A DNA stretch of 64,000 bases from DASPSM01 sp036008465 (GCA_036008465.1 DASYNP010000167.1:38461-102460); one strand, 5' to 3'; counted from the first letter of the stretch, positions 50,913 to 59,995 are shown. Numbers and translations are program-made. The notes: generated from the letters alone by a model not told the origin.

Positions 50913-51907
50913 GCGGGCGCGGGCCTGGGCGCAACGGCCGTTCACCCTCTCCCATTCCAATGGGAGAGGGGAGGGTGAGGGCTCTTCTCCGGGCGCTCCC
51001 GCTTTTGTTGATCGCATTCTGTCCCCGGCCCGCCTCAACCCTCGCCGACGATTCTCCCGAATTCCCGCCGGAGCTGACGCGCTTCGAGCCAGCTGCTCAG
51101 AACCCTGTGTTCACACCTGAGGGACCCGGGCACTGGGACGTCAAAATGCGCGAGCGTGGCTGGATCCTCCACGAAGGCAGCGTCTGGCATCTGTTTTACA
51201 CGGGGTACGATGGCACGCGCGCGGGGATCAAGCGACTCGGCCACGCGACCTCGGTCGACGGGCTGCACTGGACCCGCGACCCCCGCAATCCGATTTACGG
51301 TGACCACTGGGTCGAGGACATGATGGTCGTCAAGCACGGTGACACGTACTACATGTTCGCCGAAGGACTTGACGACCATGCTCAAATGCTGACCTCGAAG
51401 GACTTGGTCAATTGGACGTGGTCCGGCTTCCTCGACATCCGTAAAACCAACGGCGAACCGATCTCGCCGGGTCCCTACGGGACGCCGACCGCGTTATTCG
51501 AGAATGGCCGCTGGCTGCTGTTTTACGAACGATACGACGCAGGCGTCTGGCTGGCGCAATCGAGCGATCTCAAGACGTTCACAAACATTCAAGACGGCCC
51601 TGTCCTCCGGCCGGGCCCGGACAAATACGACCGCAAGTTCATCGCCCTCAACCAGATTCTCAAATATCGCGGCCGCTACTATGCCTGCTACCACGGCTCG
51701 CCGGGGGACACTAAGCCGTCCATCTGGTCGAGCAACCTGGCCACCTCGACCGATCTGATCCACTGGAAAAAGTTCCCGGGCAACCCGCTGCGCCCGCTGG
51801 TGGAGAATCGCTCGAGCAACCTGCTGATCGACGACGGCAAGCAGTTCCGCCTCTACACGATGCACGACGCGGTTTGGGTTTATTTCCCTGTCCACGGTTC
51901 CAATTGA
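50909..51907 (+). CDS. GH43/GH32-like five-bladed propeller protein, exported
   Basis: A 332-residue secreted protein with hydrophobic signal (ALLRALPLLLIAFCPRPASTLA). Blades of the GH32/43/62/68 type: GWILHEGSVWHLFYTGYDG, GIKRLGHATSVDGLHWTRDP, VEDMMVVKHGDTYYMFAEGLD, YGTPTALFENGRWLLFYERYD, ILKYRGRYYACYHGS, NLATSTDLIHWKKFPGNPLRP. The Asp/Glu catalytic residues cannot be fixed by eye. The annotated ATG at 50909 overlaps the GH2 stop (ATGA), but the first 25 codons come from a CTCTCCC-type repeat at 50941-50986, so translation may instead start at GTG 50975 or ATG 50960. It probably works with the GH2 enzyme on one polysaccharide. Confidence 0.78.
   Translation: MSGRGPGRNGRSPSPIPMGEGRVRALLRALPLLLIAFCPRPASTLADDSPEFPPELTRFEPAAQNPVFTPEGPGHWDVKMRERGWILHEGSVWHLFYTGYDGTRAGIKRLGHATSVDGLHWTRDPRNPIYGDHWVEDMMVVKHGDTYYMFAEGLDDHAQMLTSKDLVNWTWSGFLDIRKTNGEPISPGPYGTPTALFENGRWLLFYERYDAGVWLAQSSDLKTFTNIQDGPVLRPGPDKYDRKFIALNQILKYRGRYYACYHGSPGDTKPSIWSSNLATSTDLIHWKKFPGNPLRPLVENRSSNLLIDDGKQFRLYTMHDAVWVYFPVHGSN
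50941..50986. repeat. CTCTCCC-type palindromic repeat inside the 5' part of the GH43-like gene
   Basis: CCCTCTCCCA-TTCCAA-TGGGAGAGGG followed by AGGGTGAGGGCTCTT; the same type as at 549-660. It lies in the start region of the gene after GH2. Confidence 0.75.
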
Positions 51908-52081
51908 GCTGGCAAGTCGTGGTGCGGTAGAATCGGCAAGGGTTTGCGCCATCAGCCATTTCTCCCGTGAAGCCCCAATCGGGCAGACAAATTGAGGGTC
52001 CTTGGCGGTCATCATCGTGGATGGGTCCGCGCGGGGCGGGCAAACGCTTGGAGTGTGTAGTCGCCATTACGGGGGGCAATC

Positions 52082-53794
52082 GTGCGAGCAATCCCCGCTT
52101 TCTCACGGAATCGGTGCCTGACGATCGCCCTGCTGACAGGGCTCTCTTGCGGCGGTTGGCGCAGCGTCGAGATTTCGGCTGCTCCGCCGCCCGACAATGG
52201 CGCAGCCGCTGCTCACAGCCAGTCCGGTGCCACGACCTCCGACGATCCCGTCAGCCTCTTGGCGGCGGCCATCGACCGACAGATTGCCGCGCGCTGGACC
52301 GAAGAAAACGTCCCACCGACGGCGCCTGCCGACGATGCCGAGTTTCTGCGCCGCACGTACTTGAACATTGCCGGCCGCATCCCGACCGCCTCGGAGGCGG
52401 AGCAGTTTCTCGATGACGCCGGCACCACAAAGCGTCGCTTGCTGGTTGACCGCCTGCTGGCGAGCGCCGCGTATCCGACGCATCTGGCCGACCTACTTCG
52501 CTCGGTCATTGTGCCGGAAGCCAACACCGATCCGATGTTGCAACAGCAATCGGAGGTCTTCGAGCGCTGGCTGCGGATGCGAGTGGCTCAAAACGCCGGC
52601 TACGATCAGATCGTCCGGGCGCTGATCACCGCCGGCCCTCGTTCCGCGGATTCTGGTTTTTATTTTCTGGCCAAGGGCAACAAGCCCGAGAATCTGGCGG
52701 CCGGCGTGTCGCGCGTGTTCTTGGGAGTCCGCATCGAATGTGCGCAATGTCACAATCACCCGTTCGCCAAATGGCGCCGGGAACAATTCTGGCAGCTCGC
52801 GGCGTTCTTTGCCGGCACCCCTTCCGACTCGGCCGAACAGCCGACCGAAGACACAGAGCTCGTCGAATTGCTGATCCCGGACTCAGCCAAAAAGGTATCG
52901 GCCCGTTACCTCGACGGGGGCAAGCCGGCTTGGCCCGCGACCGGAAATCATGACCCTAAGAAAGCACTTGCCGATTGGATCACCTCCCCGCGCAATCCCT
53001 ATTTCGCCCATGCCGCGGCCAACCGCGTTTGGGCACATTTCATGGGGACGGGGCTGGTCGACCCAGTGGATGATTTCGACGAATCGAATCCGCCGAGTCA
53101 CCCGGAGCTGCTCGACCTGTTGGCTGACGAATTCGTACGCCAGAAATACGACGTGAGATTTCTGATCCGCGCGATCTGCGCCAGCCGCACCTACCAGTTA
53201 TCGAGCTCGCAGACCGATCAGCGGCAAGCCAACCGCCGCCTCTTCGCCCGCGCTGCGGTCAAGGGCCTGACCCCCGCGGAACTGGCGGCGACCTTGTCGC
53301 AAGCGATCGGCGAATCCGACGACCCGGCCCCCATGATGGCAGGCCCGGCGTTCCCTGGCCGTGACTCGTCGCAGTTGCGAACTCTCGTGATGGAGTTGTT
53401 CAAAAACGAGAACGCCGATCCGGTCGACAGCGAGACAACGATCCTGCAGGCCTTGGCGCTGATGAACAGTCCCGTCATTGATCAATCGACCGCCCCTGGC
53501 CGCGGGAGCACTTTGGCTGCTCTGCTCGATGCACCGTTCCTCGACACGCGAAGCCGCATCGAAATGCTCTACCTGTGCACTGTTAGCCGCCGGCCTACCC
53601 CGGACGAATCACAACGCCTGATTCAATATGTCGAACGCGGCGGAGCACACGCGGCCTCCAAGCCGAAGCTGGGTAATGTTTTTCAGCAGATGATTACGAC
53701 CGATAAATCGAAAACGCGAAGTGACCACGAGATCGCCTTGGGCGACATCTTCTGGGCACTGCTCAACAGCAGCGAGTTTTTGACGAACCATTGA
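52082..53794 (+). CDS. DUF1549/DUF1553 domain protein, exported
   Basis: A 570-residue protein of the paired DUF1549 and DUF1553 families that are a hallmark of Planctomycetota. The signal is at CLTIALLTGLSCGG. DUF1549 covers about 65-270 (FLRRTYLNIAGRIPTASEAEQF, DRLLASAAYPTHLADLLRSV, parts) and has the haem-like CAQCHNHPFAKW motif near residue 220 (CxxCH, conserved in the family), while DUF1553 (DWITSPRNPYFAHAAANRVW, HFMGTGLVDPVDDFDESNPP, FLIRAICASRTYQL) fills the rest. Its cellular role is unproven; a link to polysaccharide or haem processes is only speculative. GTG start at 52082. It is followed by DUF1501 and an EF-hand gene on the same strand. Confidence 0.9.
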   Translation: MRAIPAFSRNRCLTIALLTGLSCGGWRSVEISAAPPPDNGAAAAHSQSGATTSDDPVSLLAAAIDRQIAARWTEENVPPTAPADDAEFLRRTYLNIAGRIPTASEAEQFLDDAGTTKRRLLVDRLLASAAYPTHLADLLRSVIVPEANTDPMLQQQSEVFERWLRMRVAQNAGYDQIVRALITAGPRSADSGFYFLAKGNKPENLAAGVSRVFLGVRIECAQCHNHPFAKWRREQFWQLAAFFAGTPSDSAEQPTEDTELVELLIPDSAKKVSARYLDGGKPAWPATGNHDPKKALADWITSPRNPYFAHAAANRVWAHFMGTGLVDPVDDFDESNPPSHPELLDLLADEFVRQKYDVRFLIRAICASRTYQLSSSQTDQRQANRRLFARAAVKGLTPAELAATLSQAIGESDDPAPMMAGPAFPGRDSSQLRTLVMELFKNENADPVDSETTILQALALMNSPVIDQSTAPGRGSTLAALLDAPFLDTRSRIEMLYLCTVSRRPTPDESQRLIQYVERGGAHAASKPKLGNVFQQMITTDKSKTRSDHEIALGDIFWALLNSSEFLTNH

Positions 53795-53806
53795 GACAAA
53801 GCAGTC

Positions 53807-53850
53807 CCGGCGAGCCGCTCCGCCATGGCGGATCAGCTGGCGGGTGCTTC
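53807..53850 (+). repeat. Dispersed repeat, copy 5
   Basis: GTCCCGGCGAGCCGCTCCGCCATGGCGGATCAGCTGGCGGGTGCTTC, the fullest copy of the family, between the DUF1549/1553 and DUF1501 genes (sequence given here only up to the conserved core; the palindrome is CTCCGCC-ATGGCGGA). Confidence 0.65.
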
Positions 53851-53899
53851 GTAATTCCTATTTCTCTGAAGCGTCCGACCCCGTTCACTCAGGTGGCCT

Positions 53900-55252
53900 A
53901 TGGTTTCTCGTCGTGATTGCCTGCGGATGGCCGCGGCGGGCGTGTCGTTTGCGTCGGTTTCCGGCTGGTTCGGCTCGTTTGCCGCTGAAGCCCAAAAGCA
54001 TCCGCAACGCAAACGCTCGTGCATCCTCCTGTGGATGCCGGGCGGACCAAGCCAGCTCGATACGTGGGATCCCAAGCCGGGCCACGCCAATGGCGGCCCC
54101 TTCAAGGCGATTCAAACTTCAGCCGCCGGCGTCTCGATCAGTGAGCATCTTCCCGGACTGGCACGGCAGATGAATCACGCCGCCGTCATTCGTTCGATGA
54201 GCACCAAGGAAGGCGATCACAACCGCGCCACGTCCTTGATGCAGACCGGCTATTTGCCGCAAGGGCCGATCCGTTACCCGTGCTTCGGCTCGCTGTTCTC
54301 CAAAGAGTTGGTCGACCCGCGGTCCGAAATGCCTGCCTTTGTGAGCATTGCCCCGTCGTCCTTCTTCCGCACCGGTCCCGGCTTTTTGGGACCGCAATAC
54401 GCGCCCATGGTCGTTGGGGGCGAACCGCCGGCCCCTCCGAAGCCCGAAAAACCAGAATCGGATACGCCGCAGGAACCGGCGTCCGACGACTTCGGTCCTC
54501 CGCTCAGGGTGGCCAACCTGGGCCGCCCCGTCGGCGTGTCGTCGCGCCAAGCCGAGGCGCGACTCGACATCCTCAAGAATCTTGATCGTCAGTTCGCCGC
54601 AAGCCACCCCGCCCCACCGATTGCCAGCCATCTCTCCGCCTACGAGCGGGCCCTGCATCTGATGAAAGCCAAGGGAAGCGAAGCCTTCGACCTGGACGAG
54701 GAACCACAGAGCCTGCGCGTGAAGTACGGCCGCAACCAGTTTGGCCAGGGCTGCCTGCTCGCCCGCCGGCTGATCGAGCGTGGCGTCCCCTTTGTCGAAG
54801 TCTCGCTCTCCAACGGTGCCAATCCGCTCGGTTGGGACACGCACATCGACAACTTCAAGGCCGTCGAATCGCTGAGCGGGATCCTCGACGCCGGCTTCGC
54901 GACGCTCGTCGCCGACCTGGCCGATCGCGGACTGCTCTCCTCCACGCTGATTGTCTGGATGGGCGAATTCGGCCGCACGCCGAAGATCAACCAAAACAAG
55001 GGCCGCGATCATTTTCCTGTGGCCTGGTCGACTGTGCTGATGGGCGGCGGCATCCGCGGCGGCCAGGCGATCGGCAAAACAGATCCCGACGGGATGCGCG
55101 TCGCCGCGCGGCCAGTTTCAGTCGGCGACTTTCTCGCGACGATTTGCGCCGGTCTGGGCATCGATCCGACGAAGCAAAACTTCTCGAACGTCGGCCGGCC
55201 GATTCGCATCATCGACCCCAAGGCGTCGCCCATTCGGGAAGCCCTCGTATGA
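53900..55252 (+). CDS. DUF1501 domain protein, Tat-exported
   Basis: A 450-residue protein of DUF1501, generally encoded next to DUF1549/1553 in planctomycetes. It has a Tat-type N-terminus (VSRRDCLRMAAAGVSF), then the family motifs CILLWMPGGPSQLDTWDPKP, GVSISEHLPGLARQMNHAAVIRS, DHNRATSLMQTGYLP, and the sulfatase-like ends RGLLSSTLIVWMGEFGRTPKI (part), GRDHFPVAWSTVLMGGGIRGG. The fold is related to alkaline phosphatase/sulfatase, but the full set of metal ligands is uncertain. It is 105 bases after the DUF1549/1553 gene and overlaps the next gene by four bases (ATGA). Confidence 0.92.
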   Translation: MVSRRDCLRMAAAGVSFASVSGWFGSFAAEAQKHPQRKRSCILLWMPGGPSQLDTWDPKPGHANGGPFKAIQTSAAGVSISEHLPGLARQMNHAAVIRSMSTKEGDHNRATSLMQTGYLPQGPIRYPCFGSLFSKELVDPRSEMPAFVSIAPSSFFRTGPGFLGPQYAPMVVGGEPPAPPKPEKPESDTPQEPASDDFGPPLRVANLGRPVGVSSRQAEARLDILKNLDRQFAASHPAPPIASHLSAYERALHLMKAKGSEAFDLDEEPQSLRVKYGRNQFGQGCLLARRLIERGVPFVEVSLSNGANPLGWDTHIDNFKAVESLSGILDAGFATLVADLADRGLLSSTLIVWMGEFGRTPKINQNKGRDHFPVAWSTVLMGGGIRGGQAIGKTDPDGMRVAARPVSVGDFLATICAGLGIDPTKQNFSNVGRPIRIIDPKASPIREALV

Positions 55253-57042
55253 GCGGTTTGCCGAAGCTCAGATCTCGCGCCGCGAGTCTGGCCCTTGGTG
55301 CGGCTTTGCTTACGTTGGGCACGCTCGTCGCCGCTCCGCCGACAGCCCAATCCTTCGATGATCCCAAGAGCGCCGCCGCCCCGGCCCACGCTGAAAACGC
55401 GGCAGAGTCCGTCGATCTGATTTGCCTCACCTCGAAGCGGCCGATTGTGATCCGTTTGCACACATCGGTTGATGGACAGTCGATCGCAGAGTTTCAGACG
55501 GCAATCGCCCGGCGGCTTTTCGACACGCTAGACGCCGACAAGAATGGATTGCTCGAAGGCAAAGAACTCGCCTCGCTGCCGACGGCGCAGATGGTTGCAG
55601 GCGCGGGTCGAGAGTCCGGCACACTTCCCAACGCGGCCGCTTCGATCGCACCTCTCGCCCCCGAAAAAGGCAAAGTGACCCCCGACGCATTTGCCCGATT
55701 TCTGTTTCCGCGCACCGCGACGCCGCTCACCCTTGCATCGCCGGCTCGCAGCGAGCCCATGATGAACGCGCCGGTTCGGCAAATGGCGGCCGCTCGCGAG
55801 GGTGCCGAGTTGTCCGCGCTCCTCTCGGCCATTGATGCGAACGGCGACCGCCGGCTTAGCGCGGCCGAGCTTTCCCGCGCCGATGATTTGTTCCGACTCT
55901 TCGACGTCAACGACGACGAGCAGATCTCCAGACCGGAACTCGATACGCTCCTGTCACTCGGAACGACCTTCAATTTCTCCCAAGGCGAATCTCCCAAGCT
56001 TGCAGTTCCACTCGAGCCGATTCCTCGCTCCGACAAAACCGCGCTAGTCCGGCGGCTTATCGAATCATTCGGTATCCGATCGAAACCCGGTGAGCAGCCT
56101 GCCGGAAAAGGTGACAAAGGCAAGCCGCCGAAGAAGCCCCCCGGAATTCCGGCCGAGTGCATCGTCGGCGCCGACAAAAACGGTGACGGATGGCTCGACG
56201 AATCGGAACTGGCAAGTTGGCTCGCTCATCCTCAGCCGCAGTGCGAATTGTCGGTCGAGCTGATCGCATCGTCCCTGGAGGAGCCGCGAGTCAAATTGCT
56301 TTCCCTGCCTGCGGCCGGCGCGACGGCTTTATCGATCGAGACGCCCTCCCCCGGAAAACTCGTGCTGCGTGTCGACGCGGTCCCGCTCGAATTGCGTGCG
56401 GCCGAGCCCAGCCGCCGCGTCGTGAGAACGAGCCGCTACCGGGCCCTGTTCAAACGGGCCGATCAGAATCAGAACGGCTACCTCGAAAAATCCGAAATCC
56501 CCAACTTGGGACAGGGCCTGGGGTCGGTCGACTTCGAGGCGATGGATCGCGATCACAATGGGATGGTGTTTGAAGACGAGTGGCTGGCCTACCTGCGATT
56601 GCGCGACACGTTCGCCGACGGCCGCCTTTCATTGACAATGGCCAGCGAATTCATTGATCCCATCGCGGAATTCGATACCAACCACGACGGCCGGCTCAAC
56701 CGCGCCGAGTTTGGCCGCCTGCTCGCCGCCATCGCCGCCTGGGACCGCAACCACGACGGGTTCGTGACGCCTGACGAAGTTCCGAAAACCCTCGTCGGAA
56801 CGTTCCACATCGGACCTCTTCGGGCGGCTGTGTCACGCAATCCTCGATATTCGCGCATGAAGTCCCCGCAAGCGGCGCAGCCGCCGAGCGAAGGACCCGT
56901 CTGGTTCCAAAAGATGGATCGCGACCATGACGGTGAAGTGTCGCTGCGCGAATTCCTCGGCCCGCTTTCGGTTTTTCGTCGCCTCGACACGAACGGTGAC
57001 GGACGTCTCGACGTTCACGAAGCGCAGGCGGCCCAGAAATAG
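55249..57042 (+). CDS. EF-hand protein with ten calcium-binding loops, exported
   Basis: A 597-residue exported protein (signal AASLALGAALLTLGTLVAA) with ten EF-hand-like loops of the D-x-[DN]-x-[DNG]-G type spread over its length: DADKNGLLEGKEL, DANGDRRLSAAEL, DVNDDEQISRPEL, DKNGDGWLDESEL, DQNQNGYLEKSEI, DRDHNGMVFEDEW, DTNHDGRLNRAEF, DRNHDGFVTPDEV, DRDHDGEVSLREF and DTNGDGRLDVHEA. Several flank helices as in calmodulin-like EF-hands, others may be single loops. Between are Pro/Lys-rich linkers. The start is the ATG (55249) overlapping the DUF1501 stop, so the three genes form one operon. Likely an extracellular Ca2+-binding scaffold. Confidence 0.9.
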   Translation: MSGLPKLRSRAASLALGAALLTLGTLVAAPPTAQSFDDPKSAAAPAHAENAAESVDLICLTSKRPIVIRLHTSVDGQSIAEFQTAIARRLFDTLDADKNGLLEGKELASLPTAQMVAGAGRESGTLPNAAASIAPLAPEKGKVTPDAFARFLFPRTATPLTLASPARSEPMMNAPVRQMAAAREGAELSALLSAIDANGDRRLSAAELSRADDLFRLFDVNDDEQISRPELDTLLSLGTTFNFSQGESPKLAVPLEPIPRSDKTALVRRLIESFGIRSKPGEQPAGKGDKGKPPKKPPGIPAECIVGADKNGDGWLDESELASWLAHPQPQCELSVELIASSLEEPRVKLLSLPAAGATALSIETPSPGKLVLRVDAVPLELRAAEPSRRVVRTSRYRALFKRADQNQNGYLEKSEIPNLGQGLGSVDFEAMDRDHNGMVFEDEWLAYLRLRDTFADGRLSLTMASEFIDPIAEFDTNHDGRLNRAEFGRLLAAIAAWDRNHDGFVTPDEVPKTLVGTFHIGPLRAAVSRNPRYSRMKSPQAAQPPSEGPVWFQKMDRDHDGEVSLREFLGPLSVFRRLDTNGDGRLDVHEAQAAQK

Positions 57043-57168
57043 CGGCGCCTCCAAGACGCCGTGTTCTGCCGCGCAGGCCGCGATCAGCTGACCTTGGATT
57101 TGCGTAGTTTTCCGACTATATTCGCCTCGACGGCGCGGTTTTCCCGAGACCGCGCCCAAATCGACGCC

Positions 57169-57257
57169 GGAGAGATGGCTGAGTGGCCGAAAGCGCCGGA
57201 TTGCTAATCCGGTATGTCGGGAAACCGGCATCTCGGGTTCGAATCCCGATCTCTCCG
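57169..57257 (+). tRNA. tRNA-Ser (anticodon GCT)
   Basis: GGAGAGA/TCTCTCC acceptor, discriminator G, D-arm GGCTGAGTGGCCGAAAGC, anticodon stem CCGGA/TCCGG with loop TTGCTAA giving GCT, long variable arm (TGTCGGGAAACCGGCA), T arm CGGGTTCGAATCCCG. Length 89, with the long variable arm typical of Ser; no CCA encoded. Confidence 0.93.
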
Positions 57258-57269
57258 CTTTGTCCGCCT

Positions 57270-57312
57270 CGCCCTTCGCAAGTCATGGATAACCTTTGAC
57301 TTGCGAAGGGCG
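57270..57312 (+). terminator. Perfect 16-bp-arm hairpin after tRNA-Ser
   Basis: CGCCCTTCGCAAGTCA and its exact complement TGACTTGCGAAGGGCG with an 11-base loop, 13 bases after the tRNA. It is followed by AATTCGTTTGTCC, a poor T-run, so a terminator role is likely but not certain. Confidence 0.6.
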
Positions 57313-57489
57313 AATTCGTTTGTCCCACTCAGTGGGGACAACAAGGCCGCCGACCTCGCCTCTTCTCCGCTTTCCCTTGGAGCGATTTGTACGCCGCTCG
57401 CGTAGGCCCTTCGTTTCTAAGAACAAAAGCTTCAAACCGAACGCGAGGCTGCGACATTCGCGCTCGCGAGTCCGGAGCAATCACACTGA

Positions 57490-57669
57490 ATCTCAAGCGT
57501 TTTTTCATTCGGTCCGCAACGTGAAGCAATCCTTGCAAGCGCGTTGAAGCTGCCGGTCGGACGCGCCGAACGTCCTGAGGAGACCGCCGAAGCCGTTGTG
57601 TTTCTGATGACCGACGGATTTGTCACCGGAGTTGTTCTACCGGTCGATGGTGGTGGAGGCCTCGTTTGA
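57490..57669 (+). pseudogene. SDR C-terminal fragment
   Basis: The + strand translation is FGPQREAILASALKLPVGRA, then ERPEETAEAVVFLMTDGFVT and GVVLPVDGGGGLV before a TGA, the well-known SDR C-terminus (lPvGR..., VTGxxLPVDGG). The frame has a stop at 57487 and no start, and the Rossmann and YxxxK parts are missing. It is a relic of a short-chain dehydrogenase gene, near a tRNA. Confidence 0.75.
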
Positions 57670-57753
57670 GAAATCCGCTGGCTTTTTGCGATGAGTCGAC
57701 ATTGGGCGGGCACTCCCCTTAAGGGAGTGCCGCTCGAGAAGGCGTCCGATTTG

Positions 57754-59301
57754 CTATCGGGAGAATCTCAGTCCTGGATCATTGGGATCCGTGTTCTTTA
57801 GACGGAATTGGAACGCGTTGTTGCCATTCATGGTCACAACGCCGTTCATCGTTTGACCGTCCACACGATTGAAAACAAGACCGTCGCCCTGCCGACTGTA
57901 GGTGCCGGTGAAGGTTTGGGTTTGTCCTTCTTGGGTGGCTTTCCAAACAAAGTGGGCGTCAGGCTCAAGCGTCGTCTCAATAGTGGTGCTCGGTGCTGGT
58001 GTTGCTTTCCAAGTTCCCGCCAAAGACACTCCTCCGCTCACCGTGGCCGCCGACTGTCTCAGTGTCGCGCTCGAGGGAACACTCGACATCCCCTCAGCCG
58101 TGTTCGCGCTCGCGAGTCGGACTTGAGCCGCAGGCGAGCCGGGCGCCTGGTTGATGGCCGCCGCCGTGACTACGTTTTCGCTGGAAACCTTTCTCTGAGA
58201 ATTGAGGGTCTGCGCTTTGCCCAACCCCACGATGAGATTCGCAGTGAGACTGTCGCGCGGCTCGAGCGCACTGACGTTGGCCAATTGGCCGCGTGCGGCC
58301 CTCAAATGCCCGAGCATTAAATACTGATACCCCAACTCGAATCGGCTTGCCGGATCGCCGGCATGCGCGCCGACATAATGTTCCAGCGCGCGAAGTTGCT
58401 GCGTATACGTGTCCGTAGACGCATAGAACGTTTGAAGCGTGCTCCAATCCCAACCCGGACCACCTTCCAACACGGCATGCGCGACCGCCGCCGCTCGGTC
58501 ATAGTCTCCCATCGCAAAAAAGACCAAGGCATGAAATTGGTGGACGTCCCCGTTTGTGGGGAGATTCTGAACTGCCTGATTGATGTCGAGCAGCGCCAGG
58601 TTGTAATTCCCCGCGTAGAAAGCCGCGCGAGCCGCAGCAAAAGTCTGATCATCCTCGGGCGCCTGGGAGTTCTCAGCAATTGGCGCGGCGTAGTCGTAGC
58701 CGCCGTACATATACGCATTCGTGTAAAACGGATTCCAATAAGTGTCGTCGGCGACAGGCGCGTACCAGAACTGCGACCCGTTGTCGTAGTCCCACGGATA
58801 GTCAAAGCCCCAATACGGTCCGCCCCAAAATCCGAAGTTCCCGCCGAACGTGTCCCGATGCCGAAAGTGGTCCCGATCGTCCACGCCCCGGCGTCCACGG
58901 TCCCGACTGACCGACCGCGGAGCGGCCGGAACATGTGCGTTGAAAATGCCCCGGTCGAACGACGTCACTCCGCCTGAACGAAACCCACTCCTGACGACAC
59001 CGCTCGGACGCGCGAAGGAACCCACAGTGCTGTGCCCCACACCGCCAAAGCCGCGGAAGCCGCCACTTGAGAAATGCTCGCCGGAGAATCCTCCGAAGCT
59101 GCCACCATGGAGGCCGCCTCCGAACCCGCCGCCGTGAAATCCCCCGCCAAAGCCGCCACCGTGGAAGCCACCGCCGCCGAACCCGCCTCCATGGCCACCG
59201 CCGCCACCTCCGCCCCGCGCGTGAACCTGGGCTCGGACCAGCAAGCCAACAGCGACAATCAAAGTCGTTGCAACTAGGAGACTTTGCGCTCGTTTTAACA
59301 T
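57754..59301 (-). CDS. Gly-rich exported TPR-type protein
   Basis: A 515-residue exported protein. The signal (SLLVATTLIVAVGLLVRAQV) is followed by about 80 residues of Gly/Phe/His repeats (GGGFHGGGFGGGFHGG-type), an aromatic Arg/Trp/Tyr-rich zone (WGGPYWGFDYPWDYDNGS), then helical TPR-like repeats (FAAARAAFYAGNYNLALLDI, VHQFHALVFFAMGDYDRAAA, FELGYQYLMLGHLRAARGQL) and a C-terminal beta domain (FVWKATQEGQTQTFTGTYSR). Such proteins are common in planctomycetes with unknown function; the Gly-rich part may be extracellular. AAGGAGGGCAGGAG sits right before the ATG at 59301. Confidence 0.75.
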   Translation of the reverse strand: MLKRAQSLLVATTLIVAVGLLVRAQVHARGGGGGGGHGGGFGGGGFHGGGFGGGFHGGGFGGGLHGGSFGGFSGEHFSSGGFRGFGGVGHSTVGSFARPSGVVRSGFRSGGVTSFDRGIFNAHVPAAPRSVSRDRGRRGVDDRDHFRHRDTFGGNFGFWGGPYWGFDYPWDYDNGSQFWYAPVADDTYWNPFYTNAYMYGGYDYAAPIAENSQAPEDDQTFAAARAAFYAGNYNLALLDINQAVQNLPTNGDVHQFHALVFFAMGDYDRAAAVAHAVLEGGPGWDWSTLQTFYASTDTYTQQLRALEHYVGAHAGDPASRFELGYQYLMLGHLRAARGQLANVSALEPRDSLTANLIVGLGKAQTLNSQRKVSSENVVTAAAINQAPGSPAAQVRLASANTAEGMSSVPSSATLRQSAATVSGGVSLAGTWKATPAPSTTIETTLEPDAHFVWKATQEGQTQTFTGTYSRQGDGLVFNRVDGQTMNGVVTMNGNNAFQFRLKNTDPNDPGLRFSR

Positions 59302-59713
59302 CTCCTGCCCTCCTTCTTTGAACCTGCAATAATTTTCGCAGCCTTGATTTCGGCTACGCTTGCCTGAATATGGCTTGAAGCAAGGGCTGTACCGAATCCG
59401 GAAGCTCTCACGCCATCATGCGGACCAGCGATCGATTCAGTCCGGCGGAGCAGTCAGAGGCTCTGGGAGGCTTCTGGCAACGGGCTCGTGCGTTCGTCGA
59501 GGTCGGAAACGGCCACAGAAAACGCACGCGTCTCAGTGCGGACGATTCATCTTCCCGCGATGAAATAGTGCCCGTTGACAAGCGAACTCGCGCTACGGGC
59601 GATGCTTCCCGGCAGAAGGACGGTAGTCGAATTGGCCAATTGGGAAAGAAGCTTGCCCGTGCAGGCTTTCCGCATGCATTGTTGCCCCGTCGGTGCGACT
59701 TCCTTGTCAGGGT
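59302..59713. other. Stretch with no supported gene
   Basis: 412 bases between the Gly-rich TPR gene and the aldo/keto reductase relic. The minus strand is open over 59547-59819 with an unfamiliar peptide (TGKLLSQLANSTTVLLPGS, SSLVNGHYFIAGR). I cannot identify a family. It may be decayed coding DNA. Confidence 0.4.
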
Positions 59714-59978
59714 TAGCGCGCGTCGATGCGATCCCACATGCCGCCCTAGCAGAGGCTGCGGGCCATGTCGTTGGCGAAAAAGTCGTGTGGGAATCCCATT
59801 TCGACGCGACTGACCGCATCGAGCCGTTGGACGAACGCAGGCTCCCAGCCGGACGTCAACGCAGGCGAGGTTATCTTTGACTTGCGACAATTTGCGTGCG
59901 CCGATGATCGGGATCACCGGCGTAGGGCGTTGCCGAAGCCACGCCAGGGCAACCTGGGGACAACTCGGGTTTAGTCCG
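59714..59978 (-). pseudogene. Aldo/keto reductase C-terminal relic
   Basis: Minus-strand translation: CPQVALAWLRQRPTPVIPII, GARKLSQVKDNLACVDVRL, then after a one-base insertion near the CTGGGA run, EPAFVQRLDAVSRVEMGFP, HDFFANDMARSLC, an in-frame TAG, GGMWDRIDAR and TAA. This is the usual end of an aldo/keto reductase (VALAWL, IPIIGARK..., LDAVS, GFPHDFF), broken by a frameshift and a stop; the N-terminal two thirds are absent. It abuts the 3' end of the oxidoreductase gene at 59996. Confidence 0.8.
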
Positions 59979-59995
59979 TCCCAGGACTCGGCACG

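Noticed and set aside
54832..57042. 736-codon version of the EF-hand gene
   Set aside because: The extension overlaps the DUF1501 gene and is low-complexity shadow; the signal peptide begins at 55249.
58950..59250. Tandem Gly-codon repeats that look like a CRISPR or minisatellite
   Set aside because: They encode the Gly/Phe/His-rich part of an exported protein; units and spacers are not regular.
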